Source: Girardinichthys multiradiatus
Lineage: Eukaryota > Chordata > Actinopteri > Cyprinodontiformes > Goodeidae
Length of the DNA: 64,000 nt
Direction: 5' to 3'
Assembly (NCBI RefSeq): GCF_021462225.1
Contig: NC_061800.1
Location: 15,112,749-15,176,748, forward strand
Positions within the stretch are counted from its first letter, which is position 1. The number at the start of each line of letters is the position of its first letter. The position numbers and the translations under genes were made by a program. The notes under the pieces are model-generated. The model made no database searches, was not told the origin of the DNA, and was given only the letters and a program-made list of their open reading frames with translations. Shown here one piece after another: positions 1 to 15,200 of the stretch.

Positions 1-249
1 CCATCAACACCATTTCCACCCCTCCCTCGCTACCCGGCATCTCGCCCGCCGCCCCAGGTCCTCCATTTTCCTCCTCATCGTTGTGCCGGAGAAGCTGAGA
101 ATCCGCGGAGGTGTGGTTCTCCTGGAAGTCGGCGGGCCCCGAGGGGTGATCCACCTCTGGATCAGAGCTTGTGTCTGGGCTGTAATGGTTCTGATTCAGG
201 TGGTTAATGATCAGGTCAGGTTCTGGTGCTCCATCATTTATGTCCATAT
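1..249 (-). CDS. ints6: ints6 coding exon 16, partial (residues 686-768)
   Basis: An open frame from acceptor CTGTAG to the window edge encodes [19 protein letters not shown] and a low-complexity, acidic, Gly-rich tail ([18 protein letters not shown]). The conserved INTS6 C-terminal domain should lie to the left, outside the window. Confidence 0.82.
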
Positions 250-3200
250 CTACAGGGTGAGAGATTTAGGAGACGGAATTAGTCACTGATTAGTTTTACT
301 TATGCTTCCTACACCCTGAGAAAACATTTTAGGTCTCATAACTTTTCATCCAAACACTTTTATGTGATCTTGGATAACTTGTTGCAAAACTTCTACATTT
401 TATAAATCTCAAGTTAGAGTTACGACAAGTAACACAGACAAACAATTTAAGAAGGAACAGAAAACTGATCTGATCATCTATTTTCATCATTCAGCATTTT
501 TTTGAGGGAAAGACTCAGATTCTATGCTGGATTGGACCTGCTGAGTGTCGTGGACTGGCAGGAGGGGTCACCGGAGGGGTGTAGGCCCTGCCCAGACGCA
601 GCAGAGGCGACATGCAGCGCCGTCTCTTTGGACCACCACCCGGCATGTTGCTGTTCTCTCCTGGTCGCTTGCCCTTGTTCTGAGGGCCGGTCACAAATTC
701 GTCCGCCTCATCAATCATCATGCCCTGAAAGAGAAAAAAGGTAGTTGCACTTTATTGTTTCACAGTAGTCTTCCCTTTTCTGTTCATACTGAACACAGAT
801 CAGTGTCAGGGTTGACATGAACAGTGTGCTTTACCTTCTTGTCCAGTTTGAAGGGGTTTCCGAACGTGTGCAAACGTTTGGGCTGTTCAGGATCTGCGTC
901 TCGGAGGGGCTGGGGGGCAGATTTGAGGAAGTCTTGGTAGTTTCCCATCTGGGCAATCGGCACGCTGTGGAGCTGGTCTGGAAACAGGACAAGCAGAAGG
1001 CATGTTAAGTTTTAATTATATTAAGTGTAATTTTTGTGTATATTTACATCAGATGCACCGAGACGTGGTCCAATGACCAATTTTCACCGTGGAAGCTCAT
1101 TTTTCCTGATGATGAATGCAATATACCTAAGCGCTTCCATCTTATGGTAACAAAACGTTTTGGTGTGGATGCTTTTAGTTAGCTGAAAGTTTGTTGTCAG
1201 AGAAAGCATCGTGATTTAAGAGACTTTTTTAAAGGAATTAATTTTCTATGATGTCTGCAGCTCACTCAGGCTGCAAGGGAGCGAGAGAGAGCCAGACTTA
1301 AAGCAGATAACAGGAAGGCTTAACAAATTCCAGCAAAAGTGGCTCTGTTTAATAATTTTGAGCTTTCAACCACTGGCTTTCCTGGAACCTGCTGGATTTA
1401 GAAATGTTGGTAAAATCTTGAAAACCTCAGAGATACGCTTAGGATCTACACAGATTTGCTAGCTACATCAACAGTGTATACAGGATGCAGAAAATGCTTT
1501 AATATGAATTTTGTATATAAATATAAATCAGTGACCACTTAAGGCAGCATCGCTTGAAAAAAAAGCAAAAAGCTGGTATTATGTATTTTTTTATTAGAGC
1601 TCTTGAATAGAAACTAAATTGGTCTAACTTTGTATGAGCGGTCAAAGCTTTACAAATAGAGAAGATTGGATATTAGACACAAATTTCCAATCGGCACATC
1701 TCCCATTTACAAGTAAACACATGAAGCCCGTTTCCACAGACAATTACCGGAGTCCTGCCCTCGTAAGGTACAGACGGTGGTGTTGAGCAGGTTTCTCCTC
1801 ATTCGGCTGAGCTGATCGAGCAAGTGGCTCCGCGGGATGTCGTAGGGGTTTCTAAAGCTCTGAGGCTTCAAGCTCTGAGGAGGCACAAGGTAAGAAAGGA
1901 AGGTAAAGGTGTGCGATTAAAATACACCCAACACAAAAAACGAGAGATTATTATTTTTTAAAATGCTGTTATGTATCCTAGCAATAGGAGGGAGAACAGT
2001 CAATTGATCAGATAATAGAAGCATCAAGATAGAAAACAGACCAATTAATTTGTAATAATCTTTCCTTACTTTGTTGAGCAGCGCCAAGTGGAAGCCTTGA
2101 AACTCTTTAGGGTTGAGCTCCATAGGCAGGGTGGGGGCCTCCGCTGTGAGACTCTGCAGCTGCTGGATGAAGTCCCTTCTCTGTGCTAAAGAGATGCCGC
2201 CACCCCGCCATCGGACCTTGATGCCAAGCTCTGGGGGGGTTTTCTTGCCAATCAAGGCAATCAGGCGGTCATACTCGATTTTTGTCTGGCAATGTGAGAA
2301 AAATAACTATGTTCAACAAAGTCATTGCCAAACAGTAACAGAGTATACTAAAAACAACAATCAATGCTGAGTTATCAATCCCATGACAAACCTGCTGACT
2401 GAGCTTCTTCAGGTAGGACACCACGCTGTAGCTCAGACCATACTCCATGTTCTCAGCCAGTAGGTTTGGTGCTCCCATTATTCTCAGCGCCTTTCTGAGG
2501 GACTGTGGGAGGAACACAGGAAAATATGAGAAGGGGACATTGTTTAATAGCTTTGTTTATTTAGTAAGCGTAAGAATATTGCAAATTAGTCAGAATCAAC
2601 TTACCCCAATATAATACGGGGGCATGGTCTTCAGGTAGTTCTCAAAGGACTGTCGCCACTTCAGGGTCGGCTTGAACTTGTGCACTTTAATCAAGTCGTC
2701 TACAGGAAGCACAACAAAACGATGTAACATATATAAAAAATATTGTTATTACTACTACTACACTATCCTGCAACTCCATAATCGGTTAACTTGATTTTTT
2801 TAATTTGTTCCAACTGATTAAATAAAATTTCTAACTGGTACTGCTGAATAAATTTCCAACCCGTACCCTTTGTGCCGGTCAGAAGTTTACATTAACTCGT
2901 CCTGGGCATGAATATCCTGTTCATTTTGTGCTTTTAACTATGCATTTCAACAGTTCTTTTTCTGTGATGAATGCCTGTACAACAAACAATGATTTTTAAA
3001 AACTAGAGTTATATATGCAAGTATATACACATACACACCCAGTAATACTTTGGTAAAGGACATGTAGCAAGTTGCAGAGAAACCACAAGCTTTATGTAGC
3101 CATCAGCTAGCTTCTAGCATAATTGTAGCTGGATATATGGTTGCTATTCTTATCTAAATGAGTACAATTTGTTTTCGTCAGCTGGTAGTCTCAGCACAGA

Positions 3201-6200
3201 GCTGGCTTGGAACCATAGTCCTTAAATCTTTTATCCAGTTGAGGCCGGACCATTTCAGAAGCCTCCTGTTGGCCTGTTGTCCCCTCTCAAATTCATTTTG
3301 AAGTATGTTTGGGATCATTATGTAGCAGCCAATCATGCCCAAGTCTCTTCAGTTTAGCCGCTGATTTGAGCAGAAGTTGAAGAATTCGAAGGTATTCCTA
3401 AATCTTAATTGTTCTATCCAGTGTGTCCACACCATAGCACCGCTGTTAGTGAAACAGACCCCAAGCATAATGCTGCCACCACCATTCTTCACGGTTGCTA
3501 CAGTGTTTTTAGGTCTGAAAAGCTAGACTCCTTCAAACATCCTCCTTGTCCTTGTTGCCAAACAGCCTTGGCTGCATTTGTTTTCCTCCAGAAGGCATTT
3601 GGCCGATCAATGCAGGCGAGTGCAAATATCAGCACACGTTAAATTCACTTTCACTGGTGTTCCAGTATCTTTCAGTTTGTGATAGTGCTTCCTGTGTTGT
3701 TCTTAAACATCTGAACCAGTTTTCTCTTCTGAGGCTGGCAGATCGATAAACCAGGCTAATATAAGGGGCCCTAGCCACAACTCTGTTCAGCATTTATATG
3801 CCGTGCTTATACGTATGGGGTGTATGTATTTGAGTGGAATAGAAAAGACTTACAATATATTCAAACTTGTGAACTCCGTTGTAGTTTTTTTTTTATATCA
3901 CTGAAAAGATTTCGGCTTACCACCAGAGAGAATAAAATCCGGAAAATAGAATAAGATAGTAAAAGCCCAAATTAATAACATTTATACCCATTAATAGGGC
4001 ATGTAAACCTCTCACCGGCAATGTACAATGACCCCTAACCTTCAACTCCACCCTCGCATGGGGGAAATAAAGGAGACCTGATTAAACATCAGTAAGTCGC
4101 TAAAATATTGAGACATTCCCAAAAGATATTCTGTCTGAGCATTGCACAAGGTAAAAATGTAAATCCCAGAAGGTAACAAGTATGGAACAGAGTCTTACCC
4201 AGAAGTGGCAGAAGCACCGGGTAGTTGTAGGGCATTACGAACAGGTTGACGCAGTTAAGAGCTGTGCTAGCCTTTAGGTAACCAAAGGGTTGGCCCAGGT
4301 CACTGTACTTGGCACTGTTACTTACAAACACCTACAAAAGCAAACAAAAACGGATCAATAAATCAGCAGTGACATTTGAACTCCAATCAGCAAACAACAA
4401 TCTGAAGTAAAAAAAAAAAGACATTACATATTAAATGGCTCAAATAGGTCCAAATGTATAGTAATTAAAGTTCATTAAGACACCTGCAGCCTTTATATAA
4501 ACATCAGCATCTACACACAAACACATCAGGGTAGAAAGAAATGCTCGCTGTCCCTTTAAGAGAACCCCCTGCCTTTTAAAACGTTTCATCAAAATCCTGT
4601 AAGAAATTCGATGAGGGTAAACAGGACAGGAGTCTGAAGATGGGACATCTGGCTTAATATTTCCTTGTTAACTTGTTGAAATGGCTCAGTACAACTCCTT
4701 CAAACCACAGCAAAGATTCCTACATCAAGACTATTCACATCAGGCAAAAAACTAAACAAAAAAACTAAAATTGATAAATATTGGTGTTATAAAAAAAAAA
4801 AAAAAAAGAAGTCCTCAGTGTCTGCATGTTTATTTTTTTGGGCGGTTTAAATTCAGTCAACATTGGATCCAGTTAGAACGTTCTGTAAACATGTCGGTTT
4901 AGCAAACTGCAGAACATTTTCCAACACACTTTCTGACATAAAACCCAACTGGTTTTCTCCATGCGTGAGAGATGTGAGTCAGTCTCCGACGGCTGTTGTC
5001 GAACTTTGATCCGTTGGGGAGCAAACACACGTGTGTGACTGGGCGGCGGCTCGCGGCATGTCATCTCTGCCTTCAGGTCTCAGCAGACTCATCTGACTGT
5101 TTTTGCACCCTCAGCTCAGCTTCATGCAGATTGCGACGTTAAAAGAGGAAGTGATATGACACACCGTCATCTCTGGATGCAGTGCACTCCCCCTGGAACT
5201 TGCAACCATAGCCTTCCATGTAATTTATTGAAATCTTATGTGTTAGAACAATACAAAGTAGAGCATAATTGTTAAGTAGGAGGAAAATGATACAGGTTAT
5301 GAAACTGTTGGCAAACAAAGTGGTGTGCTTTAATATTCAGCCCCTAAACTGTAGTACTACTAAATAAAAGCCAGTGCAACCACCTAACCTTCAAAATTCA
5401 TCTACTTTGTAAATAGAGTCTGTAATTTATTCCTAAAATACTTGAATATAAAGGCAGCTGGGTTATTAGAAAACGTGGAGAAGTTTGAAGCAGGTTAGGT
5501 TGTGAAACAATACCCCGAGCTATAAACATCTCACCATTTAATCCACCATGCATTATCTGTTGACAGGACAACTATTAGCAATAAACTTCACAAATTCAGC
5601 CTTTATAGAAGAGTTGTGAGAAGAAAGCCATTAGTAGCAGAAAGTGGTAATAAGTCTCAAGCCAGGTAGGGGTCACAGTAAACGTGTGGAACAAGGTCCT
5701 CTGGTCAAATGAGGCTAGAAATGATCATTCTGGCATAAAGGTAAAACACTATTCGAGGTGAAAATAAAATAATCACCCTGAACACACATCATCCCCAACC
5801 ATGAAACATGGTGGTGGTCACATCATGCTGTGGGGATGTTTTCCTTCAGCAGGAAAGAGATGATGGATGGATATGGATGGTGCCTAATACAAGCAATCCT
5901 GGGAGAAAACCTGATCGTGGTTGATAAACACTTAAGACTTAAAATAGTTAAGATCAAAGCAAAGATAAAAGGGGCCGAAAACAAATGTAATCAATTTTTT
6001 TTTTCACGTTTGTACAAAAAGTATCAATCATTTTCTATCCATACCACAATTAAGCATGACTTTGTGTTGGTCTACCCCATCATATACTGAAAACTTGTGA
6101 TTGTGACCTGACAAAATGCAAAGATGCTGATATGATTATTGCAAGACAACAAGTAAACTGATTAAGCGGTACAGCAGACATGGTTTTAATCACTACATGT

Positions 6201-9200
6201 AATACAACATCCAGTGCAATTTGCTTGATCGGTTCAGTGAAATGTATTTGTTTACATTGCATAAAGGTTAGATATTGTGCGTTTATGCCATTAGGTCAGA
6301 AACGCACAATATCTGACCATCTGCCACTTTTACGTGTGTATTTTATCTGCATAGTGTCCCTGTTTGTGTTTGTTGTTTTTCTCTTTCTATCGACTGTAGC
6401 ACTTTGAGATTTTGTCGGAAATGTAAAGTGCATTAAAAATAAAATCTATTATTATTCTTTATTATTATTAGGTTCCATGTGATGTTAGCTGGATGTTTGC
6501 TGGTGCAAAGTAAACCCATTGGTTTAAAGAAAACAGTGTCTGCTTTAAATCGACCACAAACCAACCATCAACGTGCAACAAATCAAACCAACTAAAAGCT
6601 GAAAGAACTTTGATGGTTTCATGACCCGGTATATTCAGAATAACCGACAGCAAACTGAGCTCAGACCAACATCTTTATCCTTTTACTTTCCCCGTGTCCA
6701 GTGGAACCAGTCACTGTCTGCAATTATCAACAGTTGTGGTGTGACTCGTGTCAGTGGAGATACAAACAGCAACGGCCAGCCTTCAGACAACTCTCCCACC
6801 CAAAGAGCAACATCTTTGTCACTAATTGACTTCACAAAGTCTGGGCAGAGTCTGCTCATCTGGATTTGCTTTAAATGCCTCACAATAACACAACAACTAA
6901 TCAATCAGTTTGTTTGGTCATGAAAGAAAAATGAGTCAGAGGCCTTTTTTAAGCAAATTCGGCAAACTTGTTTCCGGAGTTTAATGAGATTTAACTCCAG
7001 AAATAAACGAAAGATTCATAGCAATTTATTAGCTTTCTTAGCAAGACATTTAACAAGACTCTCCTGAGAGTCTTTTGCTTCTCTGTGACATACCTGCCAG
7101 CAGGTGTGAGGGGATTTCCTCTCCAAAATGTACTGAGTGAGCGGCGAAGGCTCCAGCTCATACTTGTCGAAGGGCACCTTGTCTATCACCATAGGTTCGG
7201 CGTCCACGCAGGAGAATCGTATGTGGGGGTGGGCTGAGCGGGGCGGCTGTGTTGGATTACAGATGACAGCTTATTGATATTAACAGAAGCCACTTCTTCC
7301 TTTTAAACAACTATTTAATTTACTGTTTCAATTGGGACATAAGCAACTATGGAAAGGTTTTATCCTATTATTTAAACCTAGTATTGTGCAACTGTGCTGC
7401 CACTGATGCATACGTATCCATACCCCTTGGACCTCCACATTTATGAATACTTTTGCTGAGCAGTGTGCACAAATAAGTCAAAACAGTTAAAAATAAAAAC
7501 GATCTTTGTGCTCTTTAAAAAAAAAAAAGGTCTCTTACTAGTGTTGGAGAGTTCTGGTCTGGCCAGAAGGCCTCAGGAATGGGCCAGTGACCAATGGGCA
7601 CACCGGTTTTAGGGTTGGGTCGTACGTAGATCAGCTTGTGACAGCAGTGCCAAGGCTGCGGACCGGACTTCAGTGCCTCGGCTGGAGCATCTGTTAACAA
7701 ACATAAAGTAAAGGGTTATCCATCAGCGGCCCAGGCAAAAAGACAACTAAACAGTTCTGATGTCTATGTTAATGGTAAACATCAAGGTGGGAGGTTTCTA
7801 CAAGTAAATTCAGTGGCTTGATACGAAACACAGTCAAGCGATGCTCAGAGAGGATAAAAAAGGTAAGTAAAGCAAAAAGCTTCCTGGTTTATCATCAGTT
7901 GCAGTGCAGAAGACGTCTGAGAGGTTTCTTTAGATGTCAGACATAGATTTTACTGAGCATCTCGTACCTTCTAGTGGAGGAGGGTCAGGTCCAGTCTTCT
8001 CAAAGTTAATCACTACTCCACTTTGGATTTTCTGAACAAGAGACTCCAGACACTGATTCAACATGCGCTGAGAGAACACACTGTAGGAACGCCCTGCAAC
8101 ATAACGTAAAAATGTTAGTAAACTGTCAATAAAAAGCAGTTAATCTATCCAAACATTAAATGGAAAACATCTTCAATCACATTTTATTTTAAGCTAAGAC
8201 TGCCTTTACAGGCTCAAACAGAACATTTTAGCCTACCAGATTACAGCTAATACAATATTTGGTCTCTTTTAGATTTCTTCCTGCTGCTGATGGAGTTCCA
8301 CAGGAAGTAAGGCACAACAACATCAATTATTAACCCATAACAGACCTCAAAGACTTCATCAAATGAATGCGAAACAGGATCAGTGTGTAGCAAAAGCCAA
8401 ATATCTTACAAATAAGAAAAATGATCCTGTAGAGATTCTTAAAACTATCACAGTAAACAATCCGTTTCCCACGTACCAGCATACTGACAGACACCTTAAA
8501 ACCGCTGTCAAACACCAACCTGATCTTTCACTTTACTGAATTTTTTTGTTTTATATAAAGACAAAAACTAAACAAAAGAGGGAAGAACGTTCTAAACCAC
8601 AAGCATTGAATGTTTGGTGAAAGGGTGCACTTACTTAAACATTTCATTTTACTTGGAAATCTAAATTTTCAAACTAAAAAGAAAAAACTTAAAAATGACT
8701 GTTAAAAGCTCCATTTCTGTCCACCTGAAAGCTTGGCTGGGACAGTATAATTGACAGGTTACCGGGTCTAACTAGTAACTGTGACCTCATAACCAGCCAA
8801 TATCAGCCGGTTATATTTATGTTGCGCATTAAAAAGCTCCAGGCCTAATATTCTGTGCAATACATGAACATTAATCTTAAATAAAGCAGATGGTTGTCCC
8901 AAGTCCTTCCTTATGTTTAGATATTTAAATGATTTAAGCAGCAGAGGGAATAACTGTTGCTTTTAAGTTTAAAAGTGAAGTAAATGTATGTTCATACAGT
9001 GAAGTGGTGCCATGTTTAAACCTTGCCTAATTAGAAAACATCAGCACTTGTTCCTGGTTCACACCTTCACTTCTCATTTGAGGAGTTTTTGTTTAAAGCA
9101 AATAACAACATCCTCATCTTTTGGCGATTTGTGCTCATGTGTTAGTTCAATTTCATCAGTAATTCATTCATTCTTGTGTAACTTGTACATTATTGATACC

Positions 9201-12200
9201 AACATTTCTACTGTGTACCACAACAAAATAGTTCAAGTAGTTTACTAAAAACTTGGATAGTCGCACAAAACCATAGAAATGGAAGTTATTTACCTTTTCT
9301 GGGAAGCACATGACGCGGTAAATAGACATCTGAACCTGAATGAATATTAAACCCAATGTAAGAATAATTATGTCTTTCTGAGAAAGGCCAGAAGCTTTGT
9401 AGAGTCCACCTACAGCATCTCTATACTGTGCAGTTTTAATCCCCCTGCCATTTGAATGTTAGTAGTCTTTTACACTAGAAAGCCTTGAATTTGCCATTTG
9501 TCACAGCATCGGTTGCATCATAAGCCTACAATTCAGAGAGTATATCTCAATCGTAAAATAATTCAAGGTCTGATCAATCAAAGCTGGCCTTCATCCTTTA
9601 ACACCTCCCACTTCACCTCTAGTGACCCTCCTGTGCACCCATTCACTTCTCTATTCAATAGGCTGTGGCTTTGTGTCGGCTCTGCCATCAGCAGTAATGG
9701 ACAGGCAGCATGTACATCGCGCACCGTCGCTGACAATAGAGCTGTGTCATGTGATGCATTCAGCACTACGATGTGGCACAGAGCGCCAGTGTACCCTGTC
9801 CCTCTCTGTGCATGCGTTCATCTTAAAACAGCCATCAGCATGGTTCTGGTGTGTTCCTCCCGCCAGCTGTAGGAACAAGTCTGCCTCTATGAGTGAACAT
9901 TCTTCAAAGCGGCTGCCATGCAGACAGCTGGGGTTGTGGTTTATTCTACAAGTAGGAGCTTTCAGCTGGAAACTGCTTTGACAAGAACGGTGAGTGGATG
10001 AATTACCATCCCAGCACTGGGCCAGGTGGAGGAATCTTTCTCCTCTTAATCACCAATCCAACAAAGCCCTTTACCGCTCAACTACAGCCTCATAAGTTTG
10101 AGCTGCTGATATTGAAAACACATGATGTTTGAGCCGTGTTTATATCCCTCTGGCAAAGTTGTAAACACAGCAGTGCATGTTGAGCGAAATGGTATTGAGA
10201 GAAAGCTAAGCGATCTCCCTAACTGGAGGAGAAAACAGCTGCCAAGGCAATCTTTTTTCTCCAGCTTGAAAAAACCCAATATATTACCCTTTCCTTGTTT
10301 CACGCTGACAGATGATTCATCTGTTGTGCAGCAGAATGTGTTTAACAAACGGCTATTTTGATGTACTGTTATAAATACTTGGAGTCTGTCCCAGCATGTT
10401 CCACCAGGCTCTGCTGTGCAGCTTAGGCTCTCTACCTCTCAATGAATTATGACAAGCTGAGAGAGGCACAGCATAAAACCCGCTCTGGCGATTCGGCTAC
10501 AATAACTACTAACAGTTTCATTCCTTATTTTATTTTCTTTCAAACTTATTCAAAACAAGACCTATGCAGTGAGAACCAATTCCAGTTGAAATGTCAGAGA
10601 TGAAACATAAAAAAAACTGTTATTAAAATGAATATAAAAACGAAACATAGAGCCTAAATGTGTTCAGGGTTCCACCCATTTTTCCTGTAAAAACTTGAAG
10701 TGTTTCCAGAGTCAAATGTCCAGAGAATTAAAGCCTTTTAAGCTGTTATTAAAGGCACAAATACAAAACTTCACTATGAATTTATGGTTCATTTCTCTAC
10801 ACTAGTGTCACCTTCAATATAGAACCTCCAAAAACCTGATCATAAGAAACAGAGATAGATGGATGGATGGATGGATGGATGAAAGTTAAATCCATTCACC
10901 TGCAGTGCCTTGCAAAAGAAACCTTGAATAATTTCCCACTTTTTCACATAAGAAGAAACTTCAATGGATTTGTTTTGGATTTTGTGATCGACCAACACAG
11001 AGCAATGCATTATTGTCAAGTGGAAGCAAAATGAAGCCTGCCTTTAACATTTTCTTTCAAATAAAAATCTGAAAAGTGTGGCGTTCGTTGCATTCAGCCG
11101 CTCTGAGTCAATTCTCTAGTATTGCCCTGTATATAACTCTATTCCTCTTCCCAAAGGCATCCCCTCAACATGATGCTGCTAACATTATCTTTCACCATCA
11201 CACATGAGCTCGTTTGTTAAGACACAGGAGGCAGCAACTCCCATAATGCACCTGAACAGTAGTTTTTCAGAAAATCTCCCTACCCTCTTCCACACACTTC
11301 GTCTCTCAGCCACTGCCTTTCAGGTTAACAAAACAGATTTGCTCATAAAGTTCATCTTAATCTAAAGACTTGACTAAATAAACTTTGACATACTGGTCAA
11401 GCAACTAAACTTGTTTTCATGAGTAAATTTAGTGGATAGATCCATTAACCGGTGTTGCATACACAGTTCATGAACATCACCAACCTCCAGTGACCTCACA
11501 CATGGGTGTGATCGGCGACTCATCAGGCGGGACACCGCCGAGCGGTTCGGGCTCTACCGAGGCGTTGCCAGGGATACGCAACACCAGGGCAAACAGGCGC
11601 TGGTCCCAGCGAAAAGGCTCCTTGGTCAGCTCACTTCCTGGCAGAGGAGTGGTCAGAGGCAGGTGGAGCTAGACAGTGGAGGACATGAGAACACACTGTA
11701 AGAGTTTCCAAACATCTGTTTGCTAATGACCGTTAAGAGGAAATGAATAGGGAACGCTGAATGGCACCTTGTTATTTTATGCAATTATCAAAATCAGACA
11801 AACAGTTTTTATATTAATAGATCATCTGGCATCCAAACTGCAACTGTATATAAAATCCAGATGGTCAATGACGACTGTACTTTAGGTTCTCCTCCTGATA
11901 ACAATAACCTATAATAACTATTCGTCCTTATTTTAACGTTCATTATGACCTAGTTTGTGTTTTCTGAGAAGAGTTTTTCTGCCTGTCACATTATATTTTA
12001 AGTAACAGTAAAGTTTACCACTCTTGGTCGCAAAGCGCTGAAAATCCACATGATTGGTTGGAACCGGAAAAACTGTGACTTTTTGATTTTCTTCATAATT
12101 GTGAAAAAAAAGATCCAAATATTTCAAAAGGCACACTTAAATAAAAAACAATCTACATCTGTGAAAAACGTCTTGGAAGATGCATGATGTATAAATTAGT

Positions 12201-15200
12201 TATTGCGTTTGTCATCTGACATTGACAGAGCTACAAAGATGTGGTACATTTTGCTCTCCTTTTTTTTTTTTTCTTCTTTTTTTTAAAAACACAGCATTTG
12301 GACAGCTGCAGCTGCTTTTTTTCATTGTAAATCAAATATTTTCCCCATGGGCTTATTTACAATCTAGTTAACGTTTTATCAGAAGAGTGATTCAGATGAC
12401 CCTTAAAAACAACACTGATCAAAGACGCTTTCGTACAGGCTTTGCCCATCAGCCCGGACGGTATGCTAATTTTTACCTTTAAGACACTCTCAGAGGCTGA
12501 TTAAAGATGTCAACTGACCTCATCTTGCACGCCGCTGCTGCCAGTCAATTTGTTGCCATCAGTTATTGCGATTATGATGGCAGGTTCAAGGAAGAAAGGA
12601 TTCCTTCCCTGTAATGAGGAGAGATAAATATGTGCATAATCAATACCTTCAGATGGAGGGAAATCATTAAACGAGGAAAGGAGGACTAATAACCAGTATG
12701 AACTGACATCTACAGTGTCTTCCAAAAGTATTTCACGTTATCATCACAAACCTCTATTAATTTTATTACCAGTTTATGTGACACGCCAACAAAAAGTGCA
12801 GAAAATCGTTGCTTTTTTCACAGTTTGTAGCAGACGAAAATCCTAGTAGTGTGGCACATCCCTGTATTCAGCCCCCTTCACTGAGATAACCCTAAATTAA
12901 ATCCAGTGTAGCCAAGTGCCTTCTGAAGTCACATAATTAGCACATCACAACAGGATGGTGGCAGCATTATGCTGTGGAGTTGCTCCTCTTCAGCAGGAAG
13001 GGTGAAGCTGGTCAGAGTTGATGGGAAGACGGATGGATGTAAATACAGAGCAATCCTGGAGCAAAATCTGTTAGAGGCTGCAAAACACTTTAAGCTAGGA
13101 CAAAGGATTGCCTTCCAGCAGGACAACAACCCCAAAACATTCAGTGGTTTAAATCAAAGCATATTTGTGTGTTAGAATGACCTAGTCAAAGTCCAGACCT
13201 AAATCCAACTGAGAATCTGTGGCAGGATTTGAAAGCTGATGACGACAAATGCTCGTCGTCAAATCTGACGGAGCTGGAGCCATTTTACAAAGTTGCAGGC
13301 ATTTTGCAGGAAGAGTGAGCAAAAACTTTAGTGTCTAGATGTGTAGATCTGATAAAGACAAACCCCCAAAGATATGCGGCTGAAGTTGCAGTAAGATGTA
13401 GTTCTACAAAGTAGTGACTCAGAAAAGCTGAATACAAGGAGCACGCTACACTGGTTTGGATTTTATTTTAATATTTTTTGTTAAACCATGTATTAGGTTT
13501 CTTATGCTTTACAATTATGCACAACTTTGTGTTGCCGGGGGTAACAAACATAAATTTAAAGTGCAATCAGTGCAGACTGACTATAAATTTGCCTCCAAGA
13601 ATTGTATTTAGCTACACCTCCATTATATGTGCCCTCCATCCTGCAAAATGACAGTGTATGAAACCTATTTCCTGCTATATCCCAGAATATTTCCTGACAT
13701 CAGCACTGCACACAGAATGAAACTGGAGCAGGACTGCATTTATCACTGTGCATCAGCCTTGTGGGATCTCCACTGGAGCCATGAAATAACTTAGTAAGTT
13801 AACAATGTAAAACCCCAATGCAGTCTGACAGGTTCTGTCAGCAAACAGCCAGCATGCCGAAGATCTTCCAGTACCGGCGGCGGTACGATTATTAATGGAA
13901 GCGGACCCGGTCGGTCTGGACTCTACCTGTGGGCCGTGTCCTCTGCTGAATGATTGATCTGTCCATATAACCCAAAGCAAACAGAGCACAAGACAACCAA
14001 AATCGGCCCTTCTGGAGGTATCCATGACAACCTAGTTATTTTTCCCTTCTCCTCCGTCCCCCAAATTCTTTCATAACGAGAACTTTCTTGGCATGCTAAT
14101 GAGTCAGCGATGGGGCTAAACGGCCAAATGATTTTTCAATTTCAATTACGTCACATCTGCTCTTTCAGCTGCTGAGGTTTTTATTCCTGGTTAGATCATA
14201 ATGGAATCATAATAAAACCAGAACAGAACAGAAGCTTGGGTTCCTCCTTCTTCTGCTGCTGCTTCAGGTTTTGCTGATGTAAAACTGAAAAAACATTTTT
14301 ACTTTTAGTGTTATTTAACAAAGCATTGTATAAATTAGTTCATAAGAATAACAGACTTTCATTATAGTTACTGATTAAAACATTGGCTGCCTAATTAGGA
14401 AAGGACCATATGGAGTTCTGCTCTTACAACCCTAACATCACAGTCCAGATCCTTCACTCCATCCCTGTCTTCTGCGCTTTGATCGGCCCCCATATGGAAA
14501 TTGAGTGTCAGGATAACCCACTGACTGTCTCCCGCTTTACCTCCCAAACCCCTCTTCTTCTCCCAGGGGTAGAGTCATCACAGATGCCTGGCAACCTAGA
14601 GGACTCTTTGTTACTGCAGACAGAGACACTCTGGAGCAATATTAACTCCCCAGCAGGCTTAGTCCCCTTTGTTAGTGTCTTCTACAGATCTTTGGGCACA
14701 CTGAACATCCTACGTCTTCAGGGGGTTTATGAACATTCAGATAAAAAAATAAAATGGGCACAAGCAAATGAGTGACACTGAGTAGAAGGAGCTTTATGCA
14801 CAAAGCTGACATCGTTTTTGCCAGGCTGTGATTTACGGCTGTTTGGGGCAAATTGAGCTTAAAGAACAAAAATAATGGAGAGAGTGCTGATGCAACTGGT
14901 CAGGTTTGACTGCTCCAAAAAAAAAAAAAAAAAAGTTTCCCCTAATTTCAGTCTGACAAACTCTCTGCTTGTGAAAAAGATAGATGTTCTACTCACACAG
15001 GCTTGCAAAAGGATTTACCCCCTTGAACACTTTCCCATTGTGTCACCCCCAAAAGGAAAAGGATACATGATTTTCAAATTTTAAGCTGATTTTAGCTGTT
15101 ACCTCTAAACAGAATCCTAGTAATTAAATTGTATTTCTTAATAAAACTGAGGAAATACAGTCTGCTGTATTTGCTAATAACAGTAGGAAATCATGTATAA

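Noticed and set aside
1917..2255. Minus-strand frame extending past ints6 exon 12
   Set aside because: It reads through the donor into the intron; the real exon stops at 2070, as shown by the join to exon 13.
9498..9981. Two overlapping plus-strand frames of 119-124 codons
   Set aside because: They overlap each other in different frames with Cys/Ser-rich content and no recognisable motif; kept only as a non-repetitive block.
14410..14775. A 121-codon open frame ([15 protein letters not shown]...) in ints6 intron 3
   Set aside because: No domain, no splice context and no family resemblance that I recognise; length is within chance for 64 kb. A conservation check could revive it.
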